From G965205725 sp965205725 (lineage in GTDB: Bacteria; Pseudomonadota; Gammaproteobacteria; Pseudomonadales; Halieaceae): DNA of 64,000 nucleotides. This document shows, one piece after another, positions 32,530 to 40,854 of the stretch. The notes beneath the pieces were generated by a model. The model saw nothing but the letters and a program-made list of their open reading frames with translations. It was not told the origin of the DNA and did not search any database. The translations under genes and the position numbers were made by a program. Location of the stretch: the NCBI GenBank assembly GCA_965205725.1, contig OZ242189.1:2232001-2296000 (forward strand), given 5' to 3'. Within the stretch, counting starts at the first letter, position 1. Every line of letters begins with the position of its first letter.

Positions 32530-32668
32530 GAGACCTTTGCACGGAAGATGATTTCACTTTCAGGCAAGGCAAAAACGCACGGAATGAGGGAGTTTATGCT
32601 TATAAATGACCGATTGAGTACGATTTTAACGCAGCATGCAGGTGAAATGGCTTTCGTGCAAAGGTCTC
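32530..32668. mobile_element. MITE copy 2 (139 bp), AAATT target duplication
   Basis: The 14-bp ends are GAGACCTTTGCACG and CGTGCAAAGGTCTC. AAATT direct repeats lie on both sides (32525-32529 and 32669-32673). Relative to copy 1 it is inverted. The cores align over most of their length, including the reverse complements of AATCGTACTCAATCGGTCAT and CATAAACTCCCTCATT. It inserted in the gap after the terminator. Confidence 0.9.
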
Positions 32669-32837
32669 AAATTAGCACCCCACCTGCGTCAATGGTATCA
32701 GGGGTACGTCTGCAACAAACTGCAATCACCATTTGGATCAATTTTATTGATTGCACCATGCTGAGTCTCTTCATGGGCAGATTGCGCATCTGGTTCAGCC
32801 CCATGTTGGTATTACCAGGGCTTAAACTGGCTAAGAA

Positions 32838-33875
32838 TCAGTCAGCGGAAATCACAAAAACCATATTGCCGAAAGCAGATTCAGGGCCAGATTTTGTCAT
32901 GTTGGTGTCCCAGCAGGATGAAAAATAAAAGCTGCGGCAGAGCCCCCCAGCTTCACGAATAGACGCAAGCATTTCACGGGCGCCATATTCTCGGTGATGG
33001 TAGTGAGCGTCCCAATTTCCATCGCCTGCGGGAAACGCCTCTTGTGGATTCTCAAGCTGTGAAAACAGGCGGGCATTTTCTTCACGAAAGAAGTTGGGCG
33101 TTGTTAGATAAATAACGCCATTGGGCGCCAACAGGCCGAGTAGCGCTCGCAACAGCTCTACGGGGTTTACAACTAAGTGTTCCAGGACTTCAGCAATAAC
33201 AATTACATCGTAACTGTGAGTTGGCTCCAGGCTTAGTGGTTGTTGCAGGTCAACCTCGTGAAAGAGCTCGGCACCTGAAAGCGCCAGGCTGCGCTGCCGA
33301 TTAAAACCCGGATAGTCAGCACCAGTTGGCCGGTCGGCTAACTCCAGTTTTAGTCCTGGCCAGAGCTTTTTATAAAAGCTGGAGAACTCGGAGACACCGA
33401 ATTCCAGTAATCGGGGTGACTCGTATTCACCAAGTAATCGCTGAACCCCGTTGAACAGTTCTTCAAACCGTTGCCGGTGGAGAGGCGCATAGTCTTCCTG
33501 ACCCACAATCAACTCTCGTCCACTTGCAAAAACCTCCCTCCACGCCCGCTCGAATGCACCGCCTGGCAGGGCAGCACCTCGGCGTAAATCCAGTTCCAAT
33601 GATTCATTGCGCTGGCTGATGTACCAGAGAAATTCTTTGGTCGAATACAGGTTGAATCCCGCTCGAAGTATCAGATACTCCTCGCTGGCCTTTATTTCTG
33701 CCAGGACTCCGGCCGGGCTTATCTGATTTGCCTGTAGGCGCCGTAAATAAGAGGCAAGCCCTGCCTCGTCTGGCTCTCGCTGTAATACCAACTGATAGGC
33801 CAGAGTGACAAACTCAAGGTGTGCGGAGTTCGACGAAACCGTGTTTGAGCGCCAGGGGAGGCGAATATTTGCCAT
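32838..33875 (-). CDS. DUF4214 plus class I SAM methyltransferase protein
   Basis: A 345-residue protein. The N-terminal segment LVLQREPDEAGLASYLRRLQ and SPAGVLAEIKASEEYL is a DUF4214 repeat, often attached to surface or glycan proteins. The C-terminal roughly 200 residues are a methyltransferase: PRLLEFGVSEFSSFYKKLWP, SYDVIVIAEVLEHLVVNPVE and LLAPNGVIYLTTPNFF. I use the ATG at 33875; a TTG at 33881 is two codons earlier. It lies 15 bp after msrQ on the same strand. By content it could belong functionally to the glycan cluster 4 kb away. Confidence 0.85.
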   Translation of the reverse strand: MANIRLPWRSNTVSSNSAHLEFVTLAYQLVLQREPDEAGLASYLRRLQANQISPAGVLAEIKASEEYLILRAGFNLYSTKEFLWYISQRNESLELDLRRGAALPGGAFERAWREVFASGRELIVGQEDYAPLHRQRFEELFNGVQRLLGEYESPRLLEFGVSEFSSFYKKLWPGLKLELADRPTGADYPGFNRQRSLALSGAELFHEVDLQQPLSLEPTHSYDVIVIAEVLEHLVVNPVELLRALLGLLAPNGVIYLTTPNFFREENARLFSQLENPQEAFPAGDGNWDAHYHHREYGAREMLASIREAGGLCRSFYFSSCWDTNMTKSGPESAFGNMVFVISAD

Positions 33876-33890
33876 AGGCAAAAGACCTTA

Positions 33891-34469
33891 TCACGATTGG
33901 TAATGTCGACGCAGCCGCCAGCCCAGCAGATAAGCAATACAGACTCCATACGCCAATGCAGCGCCAAAATCAGAGCGCGACAACCAAGCCACGTGCAGCA
34001 CAAACAAGATGCCTACAGCGTATACGGCGCGATGCAGTTTCCCCCAGCTTCGTTTCATAAACCGTTGCGAGGCGTTATTTGAAGTGATCGCCAGCGGCAA
34101 CATTATCAACCAGGCCGTAAACCCGGCCGTGATGTAGGGTCGCTCAACAAGCTCCTCGCCTACTCGCGCCCAATCCCATCCCAAATAGAAATGGGTGAAC
34201 AACAGTAAATGACAACTCCCGTAAAAAAACACAAACAGCCCCAGCATGCGTCGCAGGCGAATCAGTTGGCCCCAGCCAGGCCGCGAGCGCAGTGGTGTAA
34301 CCAGAAGTGTGGCGATGAGTATGCGGCCTGCCCATTCACCCGTGATATGCATGACTTTTTCAGCGGGGTCTGGCCCCAGGCTGTTGTGTAAAATGCCCCA
34401 TATCAACGCGGCCAGGGGCAGCAGACAAACCACAAAAATAGTGGGTTTAACTGCGGGGTGAAGATTCAA
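33891..34469 (-). CDS. msrQ: MsrPQ system heme-binding membrane subunit
   Basis: A 192-residue membrane protein of the ferric-reductase-like (YedZ) family with about six helices. It passes electrons from the quinone pool through heme to periplasmic MsrP, which repairs oxidised methionine. Family segments are AEKVMHITGEWAGRILIATLLVTPLRSRPG, LIRLRRMLGLFVFFYGSCHLLLF, and WGKLHRAVYAVGILFVLHVAW, where the His residues are the likely heme ligands. The start overlaps the msrP stop as ATGA. Confidence 0.93.
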   Translation of the reverse strand: MNLHPAVKPTIFVVCLLPLAALIWGILHNSLGPDPAEKVMHITGEWAGRILIATLLVTPLRSRPGWGQLIRLRRMLGLFVFFYGSCHLLLFTHFYLGWDWARVGEELVERPYITAGFTAWLIMLPLAITSNNASQRFMKRSWGKLHRAVYAVGILFVLHVAWLSRSDFGAALAYGVCIAYLLGWRLRRHYQS

Positions 34470-35431
34470 TAATAGCGCCGCAGATCCATATCTTGATAAA
34501 GGTGGGCCACCTGCTCTCCATAGCCGTTGAATAATTGTGTGTCGATGCGATTGGGTTTAAAAAAGCTGGAGGGCAATCGCCGCTCGGTTTTCTGGCTCCA
34601 GCGCGGGTGATCCACTGTAGGGTTTACATTGGCATAGAAGCCGTATTCATGGGGCGCCAACTGCTGCCATGTTGTTTTCGGTCTTTTCCTGGTCAGTTTA
34701 ATTCGCACAATAGACTTGATGCTTTTGAATCCATACTTCCAGGGCACCACCAGGCGAATCGGCGCGCCATTCTGATTGGGCATGACTTTGCCATAGACGC
34801 CCACGGCCATCAGCGTTAGCGGATTCATCGCCTCATCCATGCGCAAGCCCTCTACATAGGGCCAGTCTATACTACTGGTGAACGAGCGCTGACCACGCAT
34901 CTGTTTACGGTCTCGCAAGGTATAGAACTGAACATATTTGGCCCTGGAGGTTGGCTGGAATCGCTTGAGCAAATCAGCCAGCGAGTAACCCACCCAGGGC
35001 ACCACCATGGACCAGGCCTCCACGCAGCGCAGTCGATAAATGCGCTCTTCAAGGTCGAAACCCGATTGAATATCTTCGAGGTTTAGCGTGCCCGGCTTTT
35101 CTACCTCGCCATCCACTTTCAGTGACCAGGGGTCAATCGACATTTCATGGGCATACCTGGCCGGATCATCTTTCTCGGTGCCAAACTCATAAAAATTATT
35201 GTACTGCTTAACGTCGGCAAAAGGCGTCAATGTCTCCGGGGTGTATGCACCACCCTGCTGACTGCTGGCGGCAGGTAAATATTTCAGCGGGCGCTCAGCG
35301 CCAAGCGCCTGAGCCAGGGGGCTTGCCAACAGCATACCGGCGCCAGCACCCATGAATTGACGCCGATTCAACCAGTTGGTTTCGCTGGTTATTTCGGAGG
35401 ACGGAATAGCAGATGGTTTCTTTATCAGCAT
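34466..35431 (-). CDS. msrP: Periplasmic methionine sulfoxide reductase, molybdoenzyme
   Basis: A 321-residue enzyme of the sulfite-oxidase fold, exported by Tat with its Mo-molybdopterin cofactor. The twin-arginine signal is NRRQFMGAGAGMLLASPLAQA. The Mo-ligand Cys lies in YRLRCVEAWSMVVPWVG. LVVPWKYGFKSIKSIVRI is also typical. It is coupled to msrQ by a 4-base overlap and preceded by pssA with an 11-bp gap, so all three may share a message starting at ilvY. Length fits the family. Confidence 0.95.
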   Translation of the reverse strand: MLIKKPSAIPSSEITSETNWLNRRQFMGAGAGMLLASPLAQALGAERPLKYLPAASSQQGGAYTPETLTPFADVKQYNNFYEFGTEKDDPARYAHEMSIDPWSLKVDGEVEKPGTLNLEDIQSGFDLEERIYRLRCVEAWSMVVPWVGYSLADLLKRFQPTSRAKYVQFYTLRDRKQMRGQRSFTSSIDWPYVEGLRMDEAMNPLTLMAVGVYGKVMPNQNGAPIRLVVPWKYGFKSIKSIVRIKLTRKRPKTTWQQLAPHEYGFYANVNPTVDHPRWSQKTERRLPSSFFKPNRIDTQLFNGYGEQVAHLYQDMDLRRYY

Positions 35432-35442
35432 GCAGCCTTAGA

Positions 35443-36285
35443 TCACCTCTTTGAAAAAAGTTCCTGGTCAGATGAGTCGCCTCTGTTCTTTCGGCGCAGT
35501 AACATTAAGGGACCAGAAACTGCGTACAGCAAAGCAACCAGCAGCAGCACTCGCGGTGGATCAACTGTGACCAGGCTGATCACCAAAACAAACAAAATGA
35601 TAGCTGCAAACGGTACCCGACGGTTGGCATCCAGGGTTTTAAAACTGTAGTAAGGCACGTTGACAATCATCAGCATACCAATGAACCCGGTTTGTAGCGC
35701 GACCACAATGGAAACTTCGTAGGGAATCGTGTCGCCAACCCAACCCAGGTCACTGGCAACCCACACTGTCGCCGCAATACTTGCCGCAGCAGGCGGACTC
35801 GCGAGACCGTTAAACCACCCCTTGTCGGTGATCTCTATCTGGGCATTAAAGCGAGCCAGTCTGAGTGCAGCACAAGCAACAAAAATAAATGCCACAGACC
35901 AGCCAAATTTACCGAGATCACCCAAGCCCCAACTAAAGACAACCAACGCCGGCGCAACACCGAAAGACACCATATCTGAAAGGCTGTCGTACTCCTCACC
36001 GAACCTGCTTGTCGTATTCGTCAGCCGTGCAACACGCCCATCCATCCCATCGAAAAACATAGCGACAAAAATCGCAATTGCCGCAGGCTCAAAATCACCG
36101 CGTATCGCCGCAACAATCGCATAAAAACCACAAAACATTGCTGCTGTGGTAAATAGGTTGGGCAGCAGATAGACACCCTGGCGGCGCACAGTTTTGCCGC
36201 CTTCCGACACCTCTTCTTCATGCTCATCTACCAGGATATCCAGATTCGCGGTGACCAGCAGATTTTTTTCGTCCTGTTCAGTCAT
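35443..36285 (-). CDS. pssA: CDP-diacylglycerol-serine O-phosphatidyltransferase
   Basis: A 280-residue membrane enzyme that makes phosphatidylserine from CDP-diacylglycerol. The CDP-alcohol phosphatidyltransferase motif is visible as FDGMDGRVARLTNTTSRFGEEYDSLSDMVSFG (DG..AR....G...D...D). There are about seven or eight helices after a hydrophilic N-terminus. It is the CDP-OH-P type, not the phospholipase-D-like type of enterobacteria. Its ATG lies inside the last codons of ilvY (8-bp overlap), an unusual pairing. Confidence 0.94.
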   Translation of the reverse strand: MTEQDEKNLLVTANLDILVDEHEEEVSEGGKTVRRQGVYLLPNLFTTAAMFCGFYAIVAAIRGDFEPAAIAIFVAMFFDGMDGRVARLTNTTSRFGEEYDSLSDMVSFGVAPALVVFSWGLGDLGKFGWSVAFIFVACAALRLARFNAQIEITDKGWFNGLASPPAAASIAATVWVASDLGWVGDTIPYEVSIVVALQTGFIGMLMIVNVPYYSFKTLDANRRVPFAAIILFVLVISLVTVDPPRVLLLVALLYAVSGPLMLLRRKNRGDSSDQELFSKR

Positions 36286-37204
36286 TCTCTAATGGTAGCA
36301 TGTAGGCTTGCCTTGCAACCTCCCAAAATGCAGCAACCATTGGATGGCCCAGGCGGCGGGATAAGGAACAGAGGCCGATAGGAAACGGCTGTAGCGCAGG
36401 CGTCGCGGGTAATATTCTAAGCTGATCACGGAAGGGACTGTTGCTCAACACCAGCTCAGGCAACAAACCAACACCCAGCCCAAGGCCAACCATGGCGGCA
36501 ATCGCCTCGTGCCCGGCAACCTGTGCATAAATCCTCGGCCGCTGGCGGCGCTGGGTAAACCAGTGGTCCAGACGCTGGCGGCTCAAACCGCGCTCGGCAA
36601 CAATGAAGGGCAGCTCATGCCAGGGCAACTCTCCCTGATTCAACCCCTGATTGACTTGCTCAGCCACAGCACAGTCAAGAGCCGGTGCGACAAATTGCAG
36701 CGGTGATTGTTGTAGTACAAGAAAATTCAACACTTTGGCCAGCTCGTCGGGACATGCCGCCACGCACACATCATCAACACCTGAGTGAACACGCTCTATC
36801 GCATCGGCCTGATCACCCGTGTGCAACAAAACATCTATACCGGGATAATCGGCGCGAAAACGCTTCAATATAGGCGACAGGACACTGTAGCTAGCTGTAA
36901 CCGAGCAGTAGACCCTCACCTCACCCCGCAAATACTCCGCGTCGGGCCTGAGGTCTCCAAGCAACCGCTCCCAATCTGTCACGGCTGCCAGGGCGTATTC
37001 CCTGAACAGTTCACCTGCACGGGTAATGCGCACTGAGCGCCTGTCTCGCTCAAATAGCCGCTGACCCACTTCCTCTTCCAGACGCTGCAAGCTGCGGCTT
37101 ACCGCTGACAAACTCAGGTGCCGCTGTTCAGCCGTGCGGCTGAAGTTTAATGTTTCCGCCAAAGACAGAAAAAGTAGAAGGCTCTTGGTATCCACAATGT
37201 GCAT
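36278..37204 (-). CDS. ilvY: LysR-type regulator of ilvC
   Basis: A 308-residue LysR-family activator. The N-terminal winged helix reads FLSLAETLNFSRTAEQRHLS and LSAVSRSLQRLEEEVGQRLFERDRRSVRIT. The C-terminal inducer-binding domain contains YCSVTASYSVLSPILKRFR. In other gammaproteobacteria IlvY senses acetolactate or acetohydroxybutyrate and switches on ilvC. It is divergent from ilvC with a LysR-type box directly upstream of its own start. pssA starts inside its 3' end. Confidence 0.92.
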   Translation of the reverse strand: MHIVDTKSLLLFLSLAETLNFSRTAEQRHLSLSAVSRSLQRLEEEVGQRLFERDRRSVRITRAGELFREYALAAVTDWERLLGDLRPDAEYLRGEVRVYCSVTASYSVLSPILKRFRADYPGIDVLLHTGDQADAIERVHSGVDDVCVAACPDELAKVLNFLVLQQSPLQFVAPALDCAVAEQVNQGLNQGELPWHELPFIVAERGLSRQRLDHWFTQRRQRPRIYAQVAGHEAIAAMVGLGLGVGLLPELVLSNSPFRDQLRILPATPALQPFPIGLCSLSRRLGHPMVAAFWEVARQAYMLPLEND

Positions 37205-37205
37205 T

Positions 37206-37226
37206 GTATTGCATTCTAATCAATAC
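37206..37226. promoter_or_regulatory. LysR-type (IlvY) binding box
   Basis: GTATTG-N9-CAATAC is an inverted repeat containing ATTG-N9-CAAT, the T-N11-A layout of LysR-family sites. It begins one base upstream of the ilvY ATG and about 105 bp before ilvC, so it would serve both ilvY autoregulation and ilvC activation. Confidence 0.7.
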
Positions 37227-37328
37227 AGTGTTTATTTTATATCGTTTTACGCAACTACAGAACTCGGGTATCGTTCCGCTCCTTTTCTATTTTATCCAAA
37301 AATCTGATATCAACAGGAGGCACTCTTT

Positions 37329-38801
37329 ATGGGCCATAATTATTTCAATACCTTACCACTGCGCCTACAGCTCGAAGAGCTGGGCAAATGTCGCTTTATG
37401 GACCAGGCGGAATTTTCCGATGGTTGTAACTATCTCAGAGGCAAGAAAATTGTAATTGTCGGCTGTGGCGCTCAAGGCCTGAATCAAGGCCTGAATCTGC
37501 GCGACTCGGGTCTGGATGTATCCTACGCTCTGCGCGACAGCGCCATTTCCGAGCAACGCCAATCCTGGAAAAATGCCAGCGAGAATGGTTTTACAGTCGG
37601 CACCTATGAGGAGCAGGTGCCCGCAGCCGATGTCGTCATGAACCTGACACCGGACAAACAGCACACGAGTGTTGTGGGGGCCATCATGCCGCTTATGAAA
37701 GAGGGGGCATGCCTGGATTATGCCCACGGATTCAATCTGGTTGAAGAAGGCATGCAGATACGCAAGGATTTGACGGTCGTTATGGTGTGTCCCAAATGTC
37801 CCGGCACTGAGGTTCGCGAAGAATACAAACGCGGGTTTGGAGTGCCGACCCTGATTGCTGTGCACCGCGAAAATGATCCAGGGGGAGCAGGCATGGATAT
37901 CGCCAAAGCTCTTGCCTCGGGTACCGGTGGCGACCGCGCAGGTGTACTGGAATCTTCACCCATTGCGGAAGTTAAATCAGACCTGATGGGAGAACAGACC
38001 ATTCTGTGCGGCATGCTGCAAACCGGTGCCATCCTCAGCTTCGACAAAATGGTAGACAAAGGCATTGAGCCGGGTTACGCCTCCAAGCTGATTCAATACG
38101 GCTGGGAAACAGTGACAGAAGGACTCAAGCACGGCGGTATTACCAATATGATGGATCGCCTGAGCAACCCTGCCAAAATTCGTGCCTTCTATCTGGCCGA
38201 AGAACTCAAAAACATCATGCGCCCCCTGTATGAAAAACATCAGGATGACATCATGTCTGGTTACTTCTCCAAAACCATGATGGAAGACTGGGCCAATGGC
38301 GATGCCAACTTATTGGGCTGGCGCGCCGCTACTCAGGATACGGATTTTGAAAAAGCCGCCAATACGGAGCAAGAAATTCCCGAACAGGAATACTACGACC
38401 ACGGCATTTTACTCGTGGCCATGTGCAAAGCCGGCGTAGAACTGGCGTTCGAGGTCATGGTAGATGCAGGCATCAAAGAAGAGTCTGCTTACTACGAATC
38501 GCTGCATGAAACCCCCTTGATAGCCAATACGATTGCGCGCAAGAAACTCTACGAAATGAACGTAGTGATTTCCGATACCGCTGAATACGGCTGCTATCTG
38601 TTCGACCATGCCTGCCGTCCCCTGCTCGCTGATTTCATGGGCGGCATTGATATCGACGTCATCGGCAAAGGATTGGGCAGTGACAACGGTGTCGACAACC
38701 AGGAATTGATTGCTGTGAACGAAGCAATTCGAAGTCATCCGGTAGAGGTAATCGGCAAGACCCTGCGCGGACATATGACCGCTATGAAGTCGATTGTCTA
38801 G
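37329..38801 (+). CDS. ilvC: Ketol-acid reductoisomerase, class II
   Basis: A 490-residue enzyme that isomerises and reduces acetolactate in valine and isoleucine synthesis using NADPH. The Rossmann loop is IVIVGCGAQGLNQGLNLRDSG. VCPKCPGTEVREEYKRGFG and the Mg-binding Asp/Glu residues in the duplicated C-terminal domain follow. At about 490 residues it is the long class II form of enterobacteria and relatives (class I is about 340). AGGAGGC precedes the ATG by 7 bases. It is divergent from ilvY. Confidence 0.97.
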   Translation: MGHNYFNTLPLRLQLEELGKCRFMDQAEFSDGCNYLRGKKIVIVGCGAQGLNQGLNLRDSGLDVSYALRDSAISEQRQSWKNASENGFTVGTYEEQVPAADVVMNLTPDKQHTSVVGAIMPLMKEGACLDYAHGFNLVEEGMQIRKDLTVVMVCPKCPGTEVREEYKRGFGVPTLIAVHRENDPGGAGMDIAKALASGTGGDRAGVLESSPIAEVKSDLMGEQTILCGMLQTGAILSFDKMVDKGIEPGYASKLIQYGWETVTEGLKHGGITNMMDRLSNPAKIRAFYLAEELKNIMRPLYEKHQDDIMSGYFSKTMMEDWANGDANLLGWRAATQDTDFEKAANTEQEIPEQEYYDHGILLVAMCKAGVELAFEVMVDAGIKEESAYYESLHETPLIANTIARKKLYEMNVVISDTAEYGCYLFDHACRPLLADFMGGIDIDVIGKGLGSDNGVDNQELIAVNEAIRSHPVEVIGKTLRGHMTAMKSIV

Positions 38802-38806
38802 GCGGC

Positions 38807-39565
38807 CGGCGACACTCATGGAGCAGAGGACTTCCGGGGCGCTTGGTAGAAGACTTCCGGGGTGCTTTGAAGCGCATAAAGAGTGCGCTATGGCGGTGTT
38901 ATCGCATTTGATGTGTCGGTGAGCATGTCTGAGCCACAGGCGAGTTTGTGAACCGATCAAATGCAGATAACACTGTCAGCACTCAGCGCGAAAAGCAGCC
39001 CAGAAGTCCCATACATTCAGGGCTTGCGGTTTTGAAGCGCAGGCGAGTTTGTGAACCGATCAAATGCAGATAACACCGTCAGCACTCAGCGCGAAAAGCA
39101 GCCCGGAAGTCCCATAACCATAAACTCAGGGCTTGCGGTTTTGAGCCGCAGGGGCAAGTTCAGGTGTGGTCGGGTGGGTAAGCCTTGCGGTTTGGGCACG
39201 CTTCAGCGGGTGTTTTTGACCGCTGCGGAACTCAACGATTTTTCCTAAAGGAAAAATTCGGATTCAAGCAGTCCTCGCGGAAAGCCTCAAAAACATCCGC
39301 TTCCACAGACGTGCCCTGATTAAACCTCAAGATTTATCCGCCCGCCTACCCGCCGTTTTTCTACGGCGACACTCATGGAGCAGAGGACTTCCGGGGCTTT
39401 GAAGCGCATAAAGAGTGCGCTATGGCGGTGTTATCACATTTGATGTGTCGGTAAGCATGTCTGAGCCGCAGGCCAGTGTTCACGCGACATTGGCGAACCG
39501 ATCAAATGCAGATAACACCATCAGCGCTCAGCGCGAAAAGCAGCCCGGAAGTCCCATAGATTCAG
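38807..39565. repeat. Array of hairpin repeats (GGACTTCCGGG family) downstream of ilvC
   Basis: A block opening CGGCGACACTCATGGAGCAG occurs at 38807-38840 and 39364-39397. A 76-bp block starting AGGCGAGTTTGTGAACCGAT and ending GAAGTCCCATA occurs at 38938-39013 and 39041-39116, with a shorter version at 39493-39558. Left parts (GGACTTCCGGGG...GTGTTATCRCATTTGATGTGTCGGT) are inverted complements of right parts (ACCGATCAAATGCAGATAACAC...CCCGGAAGTCC), so each unit of about 170 bp can fold on itself. Small frames inside are by-products; I see no gene here. Confidence 0.9.
39149..39357. repeat. Long imperfect inverted repeat of about 200 bp
   Basis: It is centred on TTTTTCCTAAAGGAAAAA near 39247. 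Outer pairs include GGGCACG with CGTGCCC, AGCGGGTGTTTTTGA with TCAAAAACATCCGCT, and CGGGTGGGTAAG with CTACCCGCC. It is embedded between the GGACTTCCGGG repeats and has no gene. Confidence 0.75.
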
Positions 39566-39692
39566 GGCTGCCCTACTGCGAAACAGCATTAATCAGTCAT
39601 TTTTCACGGCCAATGTCGTTAAATAGGCCTCACGACTGCAAAAACTGGCTAATATGGGGTGGTGGCCGGATAGCTGCGATAACCGCCCACTT

Positions 39693-40217
39693 TTAAATCT
39701 TTCCTGCGGTAACCAGGGCTTCATGGATAGTTTTGAACGGCAACAACAGTGATAAAGGGACATCTAACAACGGGATAGCACCAAAACTGGCGTACCACAT
39801 CGCGACCTGTTCAGTTTTGGCATCAATCAGTAGTGCGACTCCGCCCGCTTGTGTGGCAACCAAAAGGCAGCGTCGTCCTGCTGCAAGTAACAGCTGCCCA
39901 CCAAGCCCCTGCCCTTGTGCAGAAAGCTCCACTGCTAGCCGCCCAAGCCGAAATACAGGCACTTCATGGCGAGCCAGGCCGCTCCTAATCACCTCCGGGG
40001 CGTGTTCGTAAGCAATGGATGCGGGACTAAGGCTGTAGTAGCCCAGTACCTTCTGGTTATTGTTGCTAACGGCCAGGTAGGTTTTTGCACCACCTTTCTC
40101 ATGGCTCTGCCTTGCATGGCGATATAAAAACTGATTCAACGCATCATCACCGCAGTCGAAGGAGGCGCGATCATGGTGTTTGTTGATGGGTTCTTCATGC
40201 CAAATCGGTCGCGTCAT
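39693..40217 (-). CDS. GNAT-family acetyltransferase toxin (TacT-like)
   Basis: A 174-residue GNAT-fold protein. Typical blocks are ASFDCGDDALNQFLYRHARQ, YLAVSNNNQKVLGYYSLSPASI, and VFRLGRLAVELSAQGQGLGGQLLLAAGRR, which holds the acetyl-CoA loop QGQGLGG. A conserved aromatic MWYASFGAIPL follows. Such proteins, paired with DUF1778 antitoxins, acetylate charged tRNAs and stop translation. The start overlaps the antitoxin stop as ATGA. The pair sits between copies of a hairpin repeat. Confidence 0.9.
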   Translation of the reverse strand: MTRPIWHEEPINKHHDRASFDCGDDALNQFLYRHARQSHEKGGAKTYLAVSNNNQKVLGYYSLSPASIAYEHAPEVIRSGLARHEVPVFRLGRLAVELSAQGQGLGGQLLLAAGRRCLLVATQAGGVALLIDAKTEQVAMWYASFGAIPLLDVPLSLLLPFKTIHEALVTAGKI

Positions 40218-40492
40218 GGCTGGTTCGGCAAGGCAAGCGCAGCGGCTATCAACTTACCATTGGGTGTTGGTGGATTATCCAAAAGTTCCAAAACATGCAA
40301 GCTGTCTCTTTCGGTCAATTGTAACTGCTCGTTCTCATCAATGATCTTGCGTGCGACCAGTACCGCATTGCGGACCACAAATTCAGTCAGGTTGGTGTGT
40401 TGCAAAGAGGCTGCCCGTAGCAACAGCGATTTTTCTTCTGAAGCAATTCTCAACGACATACGGTCATTGGTTTCTACCGGGATTCGGGGCAT
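40214..40492 (-). CDS. DUF1778-family antitoxin (TacA-like)
   Basis: A 92-residue protein with an N-terminal ribbon-helix-helix (DRMSLRIASEEKSLLLRAASL), LTEFVVRNAVLVARKIIDE in the middle, and an acidic C-terminus (LTERDSLHVLELLDNPPTPN) that binds the toxin. AGGAGG lies 8 bases before the ATG. It is the first gene of the pair and the expected autorepressor at the palindrome just upstream. Confidence 0.92.
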   Translation of the reverse strand: MPRIPVETNDRMSLRIASEEKSLLLRAASLQHTNLTEFVVRNAVLVARKIIDENEQLQLTERDSLHVLELLDNPPTPNGKLIAAALALPNQP

Positions 40493-40509
40493 GTCTATGT
40501 CCTCCTATT

Positions 40510-40551
40510 TGTACACATTTAAATTGTACAGACAAGAAAACAGGCAGGCAA
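40510..40551 (-). promoter_or_regulatory. Promoter and operator of the GNAT/DUF1778 TA pair
   Basis: On the minus strand TTGCCT (40551-40546) and TACAAT (40528-40523) are separated by 17 bp, a good sigma70-type promoter. TGTACA at 40510-40515 and 40525-40530 frames a 21-bp inverted repeat over the -10 element, a likely antitoxin binding site. Confidence 0.7.
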
Positions 40552-40566
40552 TATGTGTGAATGAAC

Positions 40567-40630
40567 GACAGCACTCAGCGCGAAGGGCAACCCGGAAGTC
40601 CCATAACCATAAATTCAGAGCTTGCGGTTT
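40567..40630. repeat. Partial copy of the GGACTTCCGGG hairpin repeat on the other side of the TA pair
   Basis: The block GACAGCACTCAGCGCGAAGG, then GCAACCCGGAAGTCCCATAA and CCATAAATTCAGAGCTTGCGG, matches 39080-39139 with only a few changes. With the array ending at 39565 it brackets the GNAT/DUF1778 genes. The remaining bases up to the MITE at 40706 show nothing else. Confidence 0.85.
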
Positions 40631-40705
40631 GGCACCTGACTCAGCGTAATATAGCCGTCCGGTTAGCTTTGCACACCACCCCAAAGGGCTCGCCGAAAAC
40701 TTTTT

Positions 40706-40792
40706 GAGACTTTTGCACCGGTGTTGTGGAAGATGGTTTCGCTTTCAGGCGACGACAAGATGCAGGTGAGATGGCTTTCGTGCAAAGGTCTC
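40706..40792. mobile_element. MITE copy 3 (87 bp, internally deleted)
   Basis: The ends GAGACTTTTGCACCG and CGTGCAAAGGTCTC match the other copies, with one change in the left end. The core is short and resembles the inner flanks only (CATCTCACCTGCAT; CGCCTGAAAGCG on the minus strand). No clear target duplication is seen. It lies 62 bp before the amidohydrolase gene. Confidence 0.8.
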
Positions 40793-40854
40793 CATATACT
40801 CATCGCTGGTAGCCAGGCACGATATGCCCAGCGGCAATTTCCAGGACAGATGCC

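Noticed and set aside
39051..39248. Small frames in the ilvC-TA gap (also 39415-39696)
   Set aside because: They run through the hairpin repeats, lack ribosome binding sites, and their similar protein sequences are just the repeat read twice.
38807..39565. Integron attC array beside a TA cassette
   Set aside because: The hairpin repeats lack RYYYAAC/GTTRRRY core sites at the expected places and no integron integrase was seen in the window.
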